Program-made: the position numbers and the translations under genes
Notes under the pieces: model-generated
The model's database searches: none
Seen by the model: the letters and a program-made list of their open reading frames with translations, nothing else
Told to the model about the DNA's origin: nothing
Assembly: GCA_018400395.1 (NCBI GenBank)
Contig: JAGYMN010000028.1
Location: 1 to 13,817, forward strand
Reading direction: 5' to 3'
Source of the DNA: Actinomycetota bacterium
Lineage (GTDB): Bacteria > Actinomycetota > Humimicrobiia > Humimicrobiales > Humimicrobiaceae
DNA length: 13,817 bases
Shown here: piece by piece, positions 1 to 6,921 of the stretch
Position numbering within the stretch: position 1 is the first letter of the stretch
How the letters are laid out: each line of letters starts with the position of its first letter

Positions 1-1243
1 TCCCTGATATAAAATTAACACTTTCAATTAAGGTGCTTTTTGAAATAAGGTCTTTTTTTTCAGAGACTATTATTATATTTTTTTCGGGAATGATTTTTTT
101 TACATATAGGGGTTCTGAATGGCTGATGCCAAGTCCCCTCCGCTGCCCTATAGTATAATAGGGGAATCCGCGGTGTTCCCCCAGATATTTACCCTGGATG
201 TCCATGATTTTACCTTTCTTTATTTTTTCTGCACAGCTGCTTAATAATTCATGGTAACTTTTCCCCTTTATAAAACAGATGTCCTGGCTTTCTTCTTCTG
301 GTCCGGTAAAACCGTAAAAATCTTTTAACTTTTTTTTAATATCTTCTTTAGTAAAAAAGCCGAGGGGCGTTTTTATATGTGAGATCTGTGACCGGGTAAG
401 CTTCCAGAGGAAATAACTCTGCTCCTTTAGCCGGTCAATACCCTTTCTTATTAAAAAAGAATTGTCTTTATCATTTTTTTCTATAATACAGTAGTGGCCT
501 GTAGCCATATATTTTGCACCCAATTTTCTGCATATCTCAAGCAAGCGGCCAAATTTTATGTATTTATTGCAATCTATACATGGATTTGGAGTCCTGCCTT
601 CAATATATGACCTGCAGAAAGGTTTTATTATTTTTTCTTTGAAAGTATCTCTGAGGTCTATTATAAGATGCGGAATATCCAGTAACCCGCATGCAATTGC
701 TGCAGATTCAATGTCAGAAGAAACCCATGATGTTACCCTTTTTTCTGGAGGAAGTACATGATCTGGTATTATTTTCATTGTGACCCCGATAAGATTGTAA
801 CCCTTCTCTTTCAGTATCTTCGCAGCTATTGAACTATCCGTCCCTCCGCTCATGGCAACAGCGGCTGTACTTTCCTTTTCCGGGTATTTTCCCTCCCCTG
901 CGAGCAGGGGAATGTATGAGGAAAGCATGTTGCGGAAAGCCCCCAGAGCCACATTGACAGAATCGACATGGTCATTTAAGGCATCAGGAAACTTTTTTTT
1001 AATATCTGCTTTCGAAATTTTTGCTGCATCGAAAAAAGTCCTGTTTTTTGCAATTCCGGCTATGAAGTTTGAGATCGATATAAGAATACTGCAGCCAAAA
1101 GCCCTGTAACTTATTTCTTTTATTATTCCATTTTTAATAAGGCAGTAGTATATTACCGTTTCTGCCGATAAAAGACTGCTGTCTTTTCCGTTGCAATTAT
1201 AATTGGATAATATCCCTGTGTTTTCTGGATCTAAAAAGCTCAT
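1..1243 (-). CDS. mnmA: IscU/NifU-N-like domain fused to tRNA 2-thiouridylase MnmA (3' end cut by window)
   Basis: MnmA activates U34 of Lys, Glu and Gln tRNAs with ATP and inserts sulfur taken from a persulfide. The frame stays open from ATG at 1243 to the window edge, giving 414 residues. Residues about 120-414 are MnmA: PP-loop SGGTDSS (132-138), TPNPCIDCN (218-226) with the nucleophilic Cys expected at 225, ATGHY (247-251), SQDICFI (319-325) with the persulfide Cys at 323, and YYTIGQRRGLGI (362-373). Residues about 5-114 resemble the IscU/NifU-N scaffold: C17 lies near the first ligand position and FGC with C51 at the second, but the third-Cys region reads SVNVALGA with no Cys. An in-frame TAA 18 bases upstream and no intervening start codon fix the start. 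No clear SD is visible. The MnmA call is firm. The IscU-like call rests on reading by eye. The gene is divergent from the ilv operon. Confidence 0.88.
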   Translation of the reverse strand, partial: MSFLDPENTGILSNYNCNGKDSSLLSAETVIYYCLIKNGIIKEISYRAFGCSILISISNFIAGIAKNRTFFDAAKISKADIKKKFPDALNDHVDSVNVALGAFRNMLSSYIPLLAGEGKYPEKESTAAVAMSGGTDSSIAAKILKEKGYNLIGVTMKIIPDHVLPPEKRVTSWVSSDIESAAIACGLLDIPHLIIDLRDTFKEKIIKPFCRSYIEGRTPNPCIDCNKYIKFGRLLEICRKLGAKYMATGHYCIIEKNDKDNSFLIRKGIDRLKEQSYFLWKLTRSQISHIKTPLGFFTKEDIKKKLKDFYGFTGPEEESQDICFIKGKSYHELLSSCAEKIKKGKIMDIQGKYLGEHRGFPYYTIGQRRGLGISHSEPLYVKKIIPEKNIIIVSEKKDLISKSTLIESVNFISG

Positions 1244-1260
1244 TTTATAAGGAAAGGTTA

Positions 1261-1289
1261 ATTATAAGAGTAATTTTATATCTGGATAA
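1261..1289 (-). promoter_or_regulatory. possible promoter of the mnmA fusion gene
   Basis: A perfect TATAAT lies on the - strand at 1266-1261. The hexamer 17 bases further upstream (1289-1284, TTATCC) matches the -35 consensus poorly. If used, transcription would start about 10 bases before the ATG at 1243, leaving almost no leader, which fits the lack of an SD. In DNA this AT-rich a chance TATAAT is likely, so the call is weak. Confidence 0.3.
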
Positions 1290-1444
1290 TTATATGATAT
1301 TAAGTAAAATAAATGTAGGATAAATGAAAATAGGGAAGATACTTAAGGTTAAGAATATTATTCGGATTCTGATTTCGGGAAATAATAAAATTCTTTAAAA
1401 AAATATCAAATATAGAAGTATAATAAAAATTAGTAGCAGTATAA

Positions 1445-1473
1445 TTGTTTTAAGGTATTATCTATGTTATCAT
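1445..1473 (+). promoter_or_regulatory. candidate sigma70-type promoter of the ilv leader
   Basis: TTGTTT (1445-1450), a 17-base spacer and TATCAT (1468-1473) form a sigma70-like promoter. TG at 1465-1466 sits at the extended -10 position. The -10 matches consensus at 5 of 6 bases and the -35 at 3 of 6. Transcription would start near 1480, about 25 bases before the leader-peptide ATG. Two other TATAAT boxes (1419-1424, 1440-1445) lack a well-placed -35 but cannot be excluded. The stretch 1267-1444 shows nothing else I can support. Confidence 0.45.
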
Positions 1474-1504
1474 AATCAATTATTGTTTTTACAGGGATTT
1501 TGAA

Positions 1505-1648
1505 ATGGAAATAATAAGAGACAAAAAAAAGTTATTTTTTGAGGTTGAAAAAGGTTATATTCGCAGCAAATGTACAGTTTACTGCTTATTATTGGTAGTC
1601 CTTATTATTTCACTATGTATCCTACTACCAGTGGGTATTATATCCTAA
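1505..1648 (+). CDS. putative branched-chain leader peptide (attenuator), 47 aa
   Basis: This 47-codon frame lies 112 bases before ilvD. Its first half is charged and lysine-rich. Codons 28-46 then hold 15 Leu, Val or Ile codons out of 19, opening with LLLVVLII at 1586-1609 and including three CTA leucine codons. Codons 40-41 (LL), V43 and 45-46 (II) follow. This composition resembles the known E. coli ilv leader peptides, whose translation senses charged Leu, Val and Ile tRNAs. The TAA at 1646-1648 touches the 5' arm of a terminator-like hairpin. AGGG at 1493-1496, eight bases before the ATG, is a modest SD. The alternative is a small single-pass membrane protein, since residues 27-46 would also make a membrane helix. 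The position, the hairpin and the following ilv genes favour the leader reading. Confidence 0.68.
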   Translation: MEIIRDKKKLFFEVEKGYIRSKCTVYCLLLVVLIISLCILLPVGIIS

Positions 1649-1658
1649 ATACAGGATA
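1593..1658 (+). promoter_or_regulatory. competing RNA pairings of the ilv attenuator
   Basis: Three pairings exclude each other or the terminator. TGGTAGT (1593-1599) pairs with ACTACCA (1624-1630) and spans the Val/Ile part of the leader codon run. TATCCT at 1618-1623, or its second copy at 1641-1646, pairs with AGGATA (1653-1658). GTATT (1635-1639) pairs with AATAC (1648-1652). The last two pairings occupy the 5' arm of the terminator hairpin (1648-1657) and so could act as antiterminators when a ribosome stalls upstream at 1586-1609. The complementarities are seen directly; the switching is inferred from classical attenuation. The stems are short and AT-rich, and no folding energies were computed. 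Confidence 0.5.
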
Positions 1659-1705
1659 TTTCTTATTCCCCAATCTTTATTTAATCCTGTATTCTTTAAT
1701 TTTAA
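1648..1705 (+). terminator. attenuator terminator hairpin upstream of ilvD
   Basis: AATACAGGAT (1648-1657) and ATCCTGTATT (1684-1693) are perfect 10-base complements with a 26-base loop. CTTTAATTTT follows, and a second T-rich run lies at 1709-1720. Only three pairs are G-C and the loop is long, so termination may be partial, as expected of an attenuator rather than an operon end. It lies between the leader stop codon and ilvD. Confidence 0.55.
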
Positions 1706-1750
1706 AAGTTTTTAATTTTTGCATATATTTTTTAAAGATTAAATATGAAT

Positions 1751-1755
1751 AGGAG
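1751..1755 (+). promoter_or_regulatory. ribosome binding site that fixes a TTG start for ilvD
   Basis: AGGAG ends five bases before TTG at 1761. The first in-frame ATG (1776) is 20 bases from this SD, too far for efficient pairing. The residues added by the TTG start (MRSD) also match the usual N-terminus of the IlvD family. Confidence 0.8.
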
Positions 1756-1760
1756 TAAAA

Positions 1761-3419
1761 TTGAGAAGTGACAAAATGAAAAAAGGAGTTTCAAGACTCC
1801 CGCACAGGTCTATATTTAAATCGCTGGGTTTTACCGACACAGAAATAGAAAGGCCGATTATAGGAGTGGTAAATTCTTACAATGAACTTATACCCGGGCA
1901 TATGCACCTTAATAATATTGCAAAAGCTGTCAAGGCCGGAATAATGATAGCAGGGGGGACACCGCAGGAGTTCAATACTATAGGTGTTTGCGACGGGGTG
2001 GCAATGAATCATATCGGTATGAAATACTCACTCGCGACAAGAGAGATAATAGCTGACAGCGTAGAAGCGGTATCAATTGCGCATCCTTTTGACGGCCTGG
2101 TTTTGATACCATGCTGCGACAAGATAGTACCGGGAATGATAATGGGTGCACTGAGGCTCAATATTCCTGCAATCGTAATGAGCGGAGGTCCGATGATGGC
2201 CGGGAGATACGGCGATGAAGATATAGACTACAGTACCACCTATGAAGCTATAGCCAGATATGAGAAGGGTAAGTTGAAAGATAATGATATATATGAGATA
2301 GAAGAAGAGGCATGTCCTACATGCGGCAGCTGTGCAGGGATGTTTACTGCTAATTCTATGAACTGCCTGTCAGAAGCAATAGGCCTGGCTTTACCCGGAA
2401 ACGGCACAATTCCCGCTGTATTCTCAAAAAGATTGAGGCTTGCGAAGGAAGCGGGCTTTAAAATAATGGACCTGGTAAGAAAAAATATCAGGCCCAGGGA
2501 TATTGTAAACACTGATTCTGTAAGGAACGCAATTGCAGTTGATATGGCGCTTGGATGTTCTACTAATACAATACTGCACCTTACTGCGCTGGCAAGCGAA
2601 GCGAAAGTACCATTTACTTTAAAACTTGTAAATGAAGTAAGCAACAGTACGCCCAATCTATGCAGGCTGAGTCCTGCCGGGAAACATCATGTCCAGGATC
2701 TTTATGCAGCAGGAGGTGTAGGAGCGGTGATGAATGAGCTTTACAGGAACGGTTATATTAACGGGAGGCCCCTTACTGTGACCGGGAAAAAAGTAGCAGA
2801 CAATATCTCCAATATCGAAATAAAGGATAGTAATGTAATAAGGACTGTTAAGGACCCGTATCAAAAAGACGGGGGGCTGGCCATACTATTTGGTAATCTC
2901 GCCCCCGACGGCTGTGTGGTAAAGAGATCGGCTGTTGACCCATCGATGTATTACCATAAAGGCAGGGCAAGAGTTTTTGAAAGTGAAGAAGATTCACTTG
3001 ATGCAATTATGAAAGGCAGGATAAAATCCGGAGACGTAATAGTCATCAGATATGAGGGTCCCAGGGGAGGTCCGGGTATGCGGGAAATGCTTGCGCCAAC
3101 ATCAGCTATTGCGGGCTCAGGCCTTGATAAGGAGGTAGCACTGATTACGGATGGTAGATTTTCCGGTGCAACGAGGGGAGCTTCGATCGGGCACGTTTCT
3201 CCGGAAGCACAGGCAGGCGGACCTATAGCAATAGTAGAAGAGGGGGATCTTATAGAAATTGATATTCAAAAATATTCTATAAACCTTCTTGTTCCCGAAA
3301 CTGAGATAAAAAGCAGACTGAATAAATGGAAGCCTCCAGAATTAAAAATAAAGGAAGGTTATATGGGAAGATATGCAAAACTTGTTCAATCTGCTGCTGA
3401 AGGCGCAATTTTAAAATAA
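1761..3419 (+). CDS. ilvD: dihydroxy-acid dehydratase
   Basis: IlvD dehydrates 2,3-dihydroxyisovalerate and 2,3-dihydroxy-3-methylvalerate to the 2-oxo acids for valine/leucine and isoleucine, using an Fe-S cluster in the cytoplasm. The 552 residues match the family's usual length. Visible motifs are VCDG (76-79), CCDKIVPG (118-125), with K121 where the family carries its metal-binding lysine, and CPTCGSCAGMFTANSMNC (185-202). At residues 45-50 it reads PGHMHL. Many [2Fe-2S] IlvD proteins have PCNMHL there, while the E. coli-type oxygen-labile [4Fe-4S] enzymes have PGH, so a [4Fe-4S] enzyme is inferred. It is the first large gene after the attenuator. A 94-base gap with its own promoter separates it from ilvB. 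Confidence 0.96.
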   Translation: MRSDKMKKGVSRLPHRSIFKSLGFTDTEIERPIIGVVNSYNELIPGHMHLNNIAKAVKAGIMIAGGTPQEFNTIGVCDGVAMNHIGMKYSLATREIIADSVEAVSIAHPFDGLVLIPCCDKIVPGMIMGALRLNIPAIVMSGGPMMAGRYGDEDIDYSTTYEAIARYEKGKLKDNDIYEIEEEACPTCGSCAGMFTANSMNCLSEAIGLALPGNGTIPAVFSKRLRLAKEAGFKIMDLVRKNIRPRDIVNTDSVRNAIAVDMALGCSTNTILHLTALASEAKVPFTLKLVNEVSNSTPNLCRLSPAGKHHVQDLYAAGGVGAVMNELYRNGYINGRPLTVTGKKVADNISNIEIKDSNVIRTVKDPYQKDGGLAILFGNLAPDGCVVKRSAVDPSMYYHKGRARVFESEEDSLDAIMKGRIKSGDVIVIRYEGPRGGPGMREMLAPTSAIAGSGLDKEVALITDGRFSGATRGASIGHVSPEAQAGGPIAIVEEGDLIEIDIQKYSINLLVPETEIKSRLNKWKPPELKIKEGYMGRYAKLVQSAAEGAILK

Positions 3420-3441
3420 TTAAAAATTTTATATATAAAAA

Positions 3442-3469
3442 TTGAATAAGAATAAGATAGTGCTATAAT
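3442..3469 (+). promoter_or_regulatory. internal promoter before ilvB
   Basis: TTGAAT (3442-3447), a 16-base spacer and a perfect TATAAT (3464-3469), with TG at 3461-3462 in the extended -10 position, make the best promoter-like match I found in the window. Transcription would start near 3476, about 38 bases before the ilvB ATG. It could drive ilvB through cimA independently of the attenuator upstream of ilvD. AT-rich DNA raises the false-positive rate, but the hexamers, the spacing and the position in the operon's largest gap agree. Confidence 0.62.
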
Positions 3470-3513
3470 TATGAAACACTGTTATAAAGTTGTTACAATA
3501 TTGGAGAGATAAT

Positions 3514-5214
3514 ATGGGAAAAATAACATGTGCACAAATGTTAATGAGATGTTTAAAGAAAGAAGGAGTGGAAGTTATATTCGGTATACCGGGCGGAGTA
3601 ATGATACCTGTATACGATGCTTTATTAGAGAGTGATATAAGGCATATACTTGTGAGACATGAGCAGTGTGCCGCACATGCTGCAGACGGATATGCCAGGG
3701 CAACCGGAAGGACGGGGGTATGCATGGCCACATCAGGTCCAGGTGCAACCAATCTTGTAACAGGTATAGCAAATGCATATATGGATTCCATTCCTATTGT
3801 AGCCATAACAGGGCAGGTAGCCCGTTCAAAAATTGGAACTGATGCATTTCAGGAAGCAGATACAACAGGAATAACAGCACCAATAACGAAACATAATTAC
3901 CTGATAAAGAACCCCGAAGAGCTGCCTTTTGTAGTTAAAGAGGCCTTTTATATAGCTTCAACCGGAAGACCGGGTCCTGTATTGATTGATATTCCAGTGG
4001 ACGTATCCACTGAAATGATAGATGAAAAGAAAATTAATGAAACTATGAAGCTACCCGGATACAAGCCGACAATTAAGGGCAACAAAAAACAGATAAAAGA
4101 AGCAGCTTCCAGGATTTACAGCAGTAAAAGGCCCGTTGTGTTCGCCGGCGGAGGAGTTGTTGCTTCAAATGCAAGCAGGGAACTCAGAAAACTCGTAAAA
4201 ACCATAGAGGCACCGGTAATAACATCTCTTCTTGGGAAAGGCTGCTATCCAGAAACCGATGATCTTTCTCTCGGCATGGCGGGTATGCATGGAGCCAAAT
4301 ATGCCAATATAACATTCACTGAAACAGACCTTATTATAGCTATCGGAGTAAGGTTTGACGACAGGGTTACTGGAAAATTGTCAGAATTCGCAAAAAACAT
4401 ATGTGTTATACATATTGATATAGACCCTGCAGAGATAGGTAAAAATGTTGCAGTTAGTGTTCCGGTTGTAGGGGATGCAAAAATCGTAATGGAAGACCTG
4501 GAAAAAGTTTACAGGGAGATTGAGGCCAAAAAGGGTAAAAATAAAAGGAATGACTGGCTAAAAAGAGTAGAAATGCTCAAGAAACAGTATCCCCTCAAAT
4601 ATGACAGGGATTCTGGTGCGATGAAGCCAGGATACATTATTGAAAAAATATATGAGCTAACCGAAGGTGAGGCAATCATATGTACCGAAGTAGGACAGAA
4701 CCAGATGTGGGCCTCCCAGTATTATAAATTTAAAGAACCCCGAAGACTTATAACGTCCGGAGGACTGGGCACAATGGGTTTTGGCTTCCCTGCTGCGATA
4801 GGGGCAAAGGTCGGGATGCCTGATAAAACAGTGATAGATATAGCCGGTGACGGAAGCATACAGATGGTATCCCAGGAGATGGCCACTGCGACATCAAATA
4901 ATATACCTGTAAAGATAATGCTGCTCAACAATGGCTACCTTGGAATGGTAAGACAGTGGCAGGAGTTCTTCTGGGAAAAGAGATATTCTCATACCGGCAT
5001 ATACAATTGTGTTGATTTTGTTAAACTTGTTGAAGCATATGGCGGGGCAGGCATAAGGGTAACAAAAAAAGAGGAAGTAGAAGGTGCTATAAGGGAAGCC
5101 CTTAAAATCGATAAACTGGTGCTGGTAGATTTCTTGATAGAAAGGGAGGAAAACGTGTTTCCAATGGTAGCTCCTGGTTCTACTATAGATAAAATGATAG
5201 AAGAGGATAGGTAG
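3514..5214 (+). CDS. ilvB: acetolactate synthase, large (catalytic) subunit
   Basis: With thiamine diphosphate, this enzyme condenses two pyruvates to 2-acetolactate, or pyruvate with 2-oxobutyrate to 2-aceto-2-hydroxybutyrate. The 566 residues have the three-domain layout of the family. FGIPGG (23-28) and RHEQ with the catalytic E50 lie in the Pyr domain. VRFDDRVTG (279-287) fits the FAD-binding middle domain. GDGS (445-448) and NNGYLGMVRQWQ (472-483) form the thiamine/metal site of the PP domain. ATG at 3514 is chosen because GGAGAG (3503-3508) lies five bases upstream; the in-frame TTG at 3490 lacks an SD and adds eight residues outside the family pattern. The regulatory subunit gene follows after seven bases. 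Confidence 0.96.
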   Translation: MGKITCAQMLMRCLKKEGVEVIFGIPGGVMIPVYDALLESDIRHILVRHEQCAAHAADGYARATGRTGVCMATSGPGATNLVTGIANAYMDSIPIVAITGQVARSKIGTDAFQEADTTGITAPITKHNYLIKNPEELPFVVKEAFYIASTGRPGPVLIDIPVDVSTEMIDEKKINETMKLPGYKPTIKGNKKQIKEAASRIYSSKRPVVFAGGGVVASNASRELRKLVKTIEAPVITSLLGKGCYPETDDLSLGMAGMHGAKYANITFTETDLIIAIGVRFDDRVTGKLSEFAKNICVIHIDIDPAEIGKNVAVSVPVVGDAKIVMEDLEKVYREIEAKKGKNKRNDWLKRVEMLKKQYPLKYDRDSGAMKPGYIIEKIYELTEGEAIICTEVGQNQMWASQYYKFKEPRRLITSGGLGTMGFGFPAAIGAKVGMPDKTVIDIAGDGSIQMVSQEMATATSNNIPVKIMLLNNGYLGMVRQWQEFFWEKRYSHTGIYNCVDFVKLVEAYGGAGIRVTKKEEVEGAIREALKIDKLVLVDFLIEREENVFPMVAPGSTIDKMIEEDR

Positions 5215-5221
5215 GTTCACT

Positions 5222-5704
5222 ATGAAACATATAATATCGGTGCTTGTTGAAAATAAATCAGGGGTACTTGCTAAGGTTGCAGGGCTATTCAGCAGAAGGG
5301 GCTTTAATATTGAAAGCCTTGCCGTAGGCCCTACGGAGGACATAGCAATTTCCAGGATAACACTGGTTGCTGACGCCGAGGAACATAGTATAGAACAGAT
5401 AACGAAACAATTATATAAACTGATAAATGTAATAAAAATTCAGGAGCTTGATCCTGCAAATATTGTAGAAAGGGAGCTGCTGCTGATTAAAGTAAGTGCT
5501 GATTCAAGGACGAGGCCCGAGATACTTGAAATTGTTAGCATATTCAGGGCTAATATTGTAGATGTTGGTAAGAAAACTCTTATGATAGAGATAACCGGGA
5601 ACAACAGCAAAGTGAGAGCCCTGGAGGATCTTTTGAAGCCATTTGGAATACTTGAGCTTGTAAGGACTGGTAAAATAGCCTGCACCAGGGGGTCTAAGGC
5701 ATGA
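5222..5704 (+). CDS. ilvN: acetolactate synthase, small (regulatory) subunit
   Basis: This subunit activates the catalytic subunit and confers valine feedback inhibition. Its 160 residues fit the family: an N-terminal ACT domain (about 3-76), starting with ISVLVENKSGVLAKVAGLF and followed by RRGFNIESLAVG (25-36), and a C-terminal domain (about 84-160). N11, G14 and N29, which line the valine site in E. coli IlvH, are all present, so valine inhibition is inferred to be intact. The start lies seven bases after ilvB, with an AGG-containing SD overlapping the ilvB stop, so translational coupling is likely. The symbol ilvH would serve equally well. Confidence 0.95.
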   Translation: MKHIISVLVENKSGVLAKVAGLFSRRGFNIESLAVGPTEDIAISRITLVADAEEHSIEQITKQLYKLINVIKIQELDPANIVERELLLIKVSADSRTRPEILEIVSIFRANIVDVGKKTLMIEITGNNSKVRALEDLLKPFGILELVRTGKIACTRGSKA

Positions 5705-5741
5705 ATCATTGCTAACTTTAATATTATAGAAGGAAGGAAGT

Positions 5742-6908
5742 ATGTTAAAAAAATATATATTGACTCCGGGACCCACGGCTATTTCAGAGGATGTACTTAT
5801 AGAGCATGGAAGACCTCTTATACACCACAGGTCCCCAGAATTTGGTAATATATTTGCAGAGGTCCTGGAAAAATTAAAAAAACTTTACAGGACAAAAAAT
5901 GATGTATTTGTACTGACTTCCTCAGGTACCGGAGCGATGGAAGCAGCAGTGGCCAATTCTTTTAAAAAGGGAGACAGGGTTCTGGTAGCAAGTAGTGGAA
6001 AATTTGGAGAAAGGTTCAAGGAGATCAGTGAGGAATTTGGGCTGGAAGTAATTCACCTTGACTATGAATGGGGCAGTGCAGTAAATCCCGAAGATATAAG
6101 AGAAAGACTTGAGGATGATAATAAAATAAGGGCCGTGATGGTACCGTTCAGTGAGACCTCTACGGGTGTCATTAATGACATAGAATCTATAGGGGATATA
6201 GTTAAGGATTATCCTGCTATTTTAATAGTAGATGCTATAACTGGTCTGGTAACGACAGACCTTGAAACAGACAAATGGCATCTTGACATAGTAATAGGCG
6301 GCTCCCAGAAGGGGTTAAGTGCTCCTACGGGTATTGCATTTATAAGCGTGAGCGATAAAGCCTGGAAATTAATAGACCAGTCTGATCTTCCAAAGTATTA
6401 TTTTGACCTCAAGGCAGCCAGAAAAGCAATGCAAAAAAATCCTCCTCAGACTCCGTGGACTCCGGGGATCTCTATAATAGTAGCTATGAACAGGGCTCTG
6501 GATATACTTTTTGAAGAAGGTATGGAAAGAGCTTTTGAAAGACACCGGGCTATGGCAAATGCCTCCTGGGCAGGAGCAGAAGCTCTGGGGCTTGAGCTTC
6601 TGGTGGCCGAACCGGGCAGCAGGGGGTTTTCGACTACTGCCATAAGAGTTCCAGAGAGCATAGACGGGAAGGAACTCGTAAAAATAATGAGAGTCAAATA
6701 CGGTGTTACTATAACCGGTGGCCAGGGTAAGCTTGCCGGTAAAATAATAAGAATAGGCCATATCGGATATGTGGGGATGTTTGATATAATTATAGCTTTT
6801 TCAGCTCTTGAAATGGTACTTTCAGATCTTGGTTTCAAATTTGAAGTGGGCGCAGCAGTAAGTGCTGTACAGAAAGCGTTTATGAATAATAATTATTTTA
6901 ATATATAA
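5742..6908 (+). CDS. class V pyridoxal-phosphate aminotransferase (serine-pyruvate / alanine-glyoxylate type)
   Basis: This 388-residue protein belongs to the class V aminotransferases. TPGPT (8-12) starts the fold. SSGTGAME (60-67) is the cofactor-phosphate loop, D164 in VDAITGL sits under the pyridine ring, and K190 in GGSQKGLSAP is the expected Schiff-base lysine. It reads as the serine-pyruvate/alanine-glyoxylate group rather than classical SerC. Since serA follows 13 bases later, the likely job is transamination of 3-phosphohydroxypyruvate or hydroxypyruvate to make serine. No ilvE is in the window, so a part in branched-chain transamination or alanine formation cannot be excluded. AGGAAGGAAG (5731-5740) is a strong SD. 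The family is certain; the substrate is not. Confidence 0.85.
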   Translation: MLKKYILTPGPTAISEDVLIEHGRPLIHHRSPEFGNIFAEVLEKLKKLYRTKNDVFVLTSSGTGAMEAAVANSFKKGDRVLVASSGKFGERFKEISEEFGLEVIHLDYEWGSAVNPEDIRERLEDDNKIRAVMVPFSETSTGVINDIESIGDIVKDYPAILIVDAITGLVTTDLETDKWHLDIVIGGSQKGLSAPTGIAFISVSDKAWKLIDQSDLPKYYFDLKAARKAMQKNPPQTPWTPGISIIVAMNRALDILFEEGMERAFERHRAMANASWAGAEALGLELLVAEPGSRGFSTTAIRVPESIDGKELVKIMRVKYGVTITGGQGKLAGKIIRIGHIGYVGMFDIIIAFSALEMVLSDLGFKFEVGAAVSAVQKAFMNNNYFNI

Positions 6909-6921
6909 AATAACGGTTACC

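Noticed and set aside
558..1109. Two + strand frames (558-761 and 852-1109)
   Set aside because: Both lie antisense to the mnmA fusion gene, whose motifs are unmistakable; they show no family pattern of their own.
1324..1398. 24-codon frame (MKIGKILKVKNIIRILI...) with a GGA-like SD in the divergent spacer
   Set aside because: It is short, its SD spacing is only three bases, no clear hairpin follows, and it lies upstream of the best promoter candidate. A second leader peptide is possible but unsupported.
1570..1752. 60-codon + strand frame just before ilvD, overlapping the leader peptide
   Set aside because: It has no SD, passes through the terminator-like hairpin and the U-rich stretch, and lacks the dense Leu/Val/Ile run of the 1505-1648 frame, which explains the position before ilvD better.
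1244..1760. T-box riboswitch as the control element of the ilv operon
   Set aside because: No T-box consensus (a GGTGGNACCGCG-like core) was found between the likely promoter and ilvD.
3490..3513. TTG at 3490 as the ilvB start
   Set aside because: It would add eight unconserved residues and lacks an SD, whereas ATG at 3514 has GGAGAG five bases upstream.
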